DNA from: Bryobacteraceae bacterium
GTDB lineage: Bacteria; Acidobacteriota; Terriglobia; Bryobacterales; Bryobacteraceae
NCBI GenBank assembly: GCA_014379815.1
Contig: JACMLA010000029.1
Coordinates: 1 to 6,066 of the forward strand
DNA length: 6,066 nt
Direction: 5' to 3'
Shown here piece after piece: positions 5,017 through 6,066 of the stretch. Position numbers and translations under genes: made by a program. Under the pieces are notes generated by a model. It saw only the letters and a program-made list of their open reading frames with translations, was not told the origin of the DNA and made no database searches. The first letter of the stretch is position 1. Every line of letters starts with the position of its first letter.

Positions 5017-5355
5017 TTAGATGCCCTGAATGGCCTCTTTGGTATCGTGAGCAATACGCTCTCCGGCATCGCGAACATCGCCTACCGCATCGCGGTATGC
5101 CTGACGTCCCGCATCGAGGGCTGAGGAGAACTGGTCCTTCTGCTTACCCAGCAACTCCTTGCTCTTGTCGACCAGACCGCTGGCTTCCTCTTTCAACTTC
5201 TCGCCGCGGCGCTTCACAAACTCTCCGCCCTCTTCGGCTTTGGAGCGAATCTGTCCGCGGGTTTCGCTGCCCGCGGCTGGCGCGAAGATGATACCTACCG
5301 CCACGCCAATGCCAAGTCCCAAAAAGAAGTACGACAATCCTTTGCTTTCGTCCAT
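5017..5355 (-). CDS. YtxH domain-containing membrane-anchored stress protein
   Basis: A 112-residue protein with the full YtxH signature: a glycine-rich membrane segment (YFFLGLGIGVAVGIIFAPAAG, residues 9-29) followed at once by SETRGQIRSKAEEG (30-43), then a charged helical tail to the end rich in Lys, Glu, Asp and Arg. YtxH-type proteins are small, usually single-pass membrane proteins, several of them linked to general stress responses in Bacillus; molecular function is unknown. The tail (EKLKEEASGLVDKSKELLGKQ) is amphipathic and could form a helix that pairs with the coiled-coil product of the next gene. The ATG at 5353-5355 has AGGAGA (5361-5366) five bases upstream, the strongest ribosome site in the window. 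It is first in a two-gene unit and diverges from recX. Confidence 0.93.
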   Translation of the reverse strand: MDESKGLSYFFLGLGIGVAVGIIFAPAAGSETRGQIRSKAEEGGEFVKRRGEKLKEEASGLVDKSKELLGKQKDQFSSALDAGRQAYRDAVGDVRDAGERIAHDTKEAIQGI

Positions 5356-5392
5356 GCTATTCTCCTTAGCTTTTCACTGCTTGTGCGTAATC

Positions 5393-5401
5393 AGCATAGC
5401 A
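5393..5401 (-). promoter_or_regulatory. Candidate extended -10 promoter of the ytxH operon
   Basis: The minus strand reads TGCTATGCT, an extended -10 with hexamer TATGCT. The predicted start near 5386-5387 gives a leader of about 30 bases with room for the AGGAGA ribosome site. No -35 at correct spacing is obvious. Confidence 0.38.
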
Positions 5402-5430
5402 GGACCATTCCAGCTTGAAGCCGCCTTTCG

Positions 5431-5439
5431 TGGTACCCT
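5431..5439 (+). promoter_or_regulatory. Candidate extended -10 promoter of recX
   Basis: TGGTACCCT fits the extended -10 form but with a poor hexamer (TACCCT). A TTGAAG lies at 5415-5420, too close (13 bases) to act as a normal -35. The predicted start near 5445-5446 would leave a leader of only about six bases before the GTG at 5452. Confidence 0.28.
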
Positions 5440-5451
5440 CCGGACAAATAC

Positions 5452-6000
5452 GTGAGAAAAGCAGCACCGCGAAAGCTTGCACGCGAAGAGCTCATTCAGT
5501 ACGCCCTTCGCGCTCTTGGCAGCCGTGCTCTTTCAGCCGGTGAAGTCCGGACCAAACTTTCCCGCCGCGCCGCGGAGCCCTCGGACATCGACCCGGTACT
5601 TGAGAAACTCAAGGAGTATGGCTTTCTCAACGATGAGCAGTTTGCTGAAAGTTTTGCCACCATCCGGCGCGACAGCGGTATAGCGGGAGCGCAACGCGTA
5701 CTGCGTGATTTGCGAACCAGACGAGTGGGAGCCGCTGTTGCCGAAGAAGCCGTCTCTGGCGCTTTTCAGGATGTCGACGAAGCCGTCTCAATCCGCAACT
5801 GGCTCGCCCGCAAGTACCGAACCAAGAATCTTAAGGAATACCTGAGCGAAGACAAGCATCTCGCGTCGGTCTATCGCAAGCTGCGATACGCGGGATTCGC
5901 CTCGTCCCCAATCACTCGTGTCCTGAAAGAGTTCACATCACGGGCTTCTGTCATTGAAGACGATGACCTGATGGAAGACACCGATCCAGTCTCTACTTAG
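5452..6000 (+). CDS. recX: RecX family regulator of RecA
   Basis: A 182-residue RecX protein, a cytoplasmic modulator that binds RecA filaments and limits, or in some species tunes, strand exchange and SOS induction. Seen: three helical repeats, at about residues 13-60 (ALRALGSRALSAGEVRTKL, ending in GFLNDEQFA, the most conserved RecX motif), 62-105 (SFATIRRDSGIAGAQRVLRDL and the following helix) and 110-160 (NWLARKY to YRKLRYAGF and ITRVLKEF). Length and repeat order are normal for the family. An acidic tail (EDDDLMED, 169-176) follows the last repeat. The start is GTG at 5452, with only a weak GGA at 5442-5444 upstream; the N-terminus MRKAAPRKLAREELIQYAL fits. recA is not in the window, so the gene is detached from recA here. 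Its last eight bases overlap the end of a convergent partial gene. Confidence 0.93.
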   Translation: MRKAAPRKLAREELIQYALRALGSRALSAGEVRTKLSRRAAEPSDIDPVLEKLKEYGFLNDEQFAESFATIRRDSGIAGAQRVLRDLRTRRVGAAVAEEAVSGAFQDVDEAVSIRNWLARKYRTKNLKEYLSEDKHLASVYRKLRYAGFASSPITRVLKEFTSRASVIEDDDLMEDTDPVST

Positions 6001-6066
6001 TGGGGCCGAGCAGTCCCCGGGCGATCAGATCCGGCACGATGTGATTTCGTAAGGTTGCGGAGAGCC
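5993..6066 (-). CDS. C-terminal end of an unidentified minus-strand gene (partial)
   Basis: From the right edge a minus-strand frame stays open for 23 codons and ends in TAG at 5993-5995. The peptide LSATLRNHIVPDLIARGLL plus four residues has the look of a real protein end: balanced composition, an amphipathic pattern, and GC-rich third positions. A competing open frame, ending at 5997, gives an arginine-rich and less protein-like sequence. If real, it overlaps the recX stop by eight bases, tail to tail. Too little is visible to name the family. Confidence 0.4.
   Translation of the reverse strand, partial: LSATLRNHIVPDLIARGLLGPTK

Overview
The window reads as an ordinary chromosomal stretch of a free-living bacterium of moderate GC content. 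The best guess is Acidobacteriota, perhaps Terriglobales-like. This is inference from gene repertoire: a GTW-LN-type secreted protein, a zinc-ribbon rhomboid, a Lys/Ala histone-H1-like protein, and a YtxH gene paired with a membrane coiled-coil gene. There are no RNA genes, transposases, phage genes or CRISPR arrays. Ten complete genes and two partial ones fill the window, and every intergenic gap is shorter than 200 bases.

Layout, left to right. A partial ABC-F ATPase gene on the minus strand (1-506) diverges from a small cold-shock protein gene (649-852). A four-segment membrane protein of unknown function (1022-1702, plus) runs tail to tail into a class II aldolase (1699-2505, minus). The two overlap by the tetranucleotide CTAG, which holds both stop codons. 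The aldolase diverges from a zinc-ribbon rhomboid protease (2585-3418, plus). A GC-rich inverted repeat separates the rhomboid from a minus-strand block: the Lys/Ala-rich DNA-binding protein (3470-3733), a secreted small protein (3827-4285), and a two-gene unit of ytxH (5017-5355) followed by a membrane-anchored heptad-repeat protein (4362-4973). That unit ends in a textbook intrinsic terminator at 4329-4358. recX (5452-6000, plus) diverges from ytxH and overlaps the 3' end of an unidentified minus-strand gene (5993-6066, partial).

How the genes work together. Most neighbours are independent transcription units. The clear operon is ytxH plus the heptad-repeat gene. Between them an inverted repeat hides the second gene's Shine-Dalgarno directly after the ytxH stop codon, which suggests translational coupling. 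Several genes concern nucleic acids or translation under stress (ABC-F ATPase, cold-shock protein, histone-like protein, RecX), but nothing shows they form one pathway.

Candidate promoters before csp, the histone-like gene, ytxH and recX share an extended -10 form TGnTAnnnT without an obvious -35. I found no convincing novel defence or mobile system. The most interesting signals are small regulatory structures and repeat-bearing proteins.
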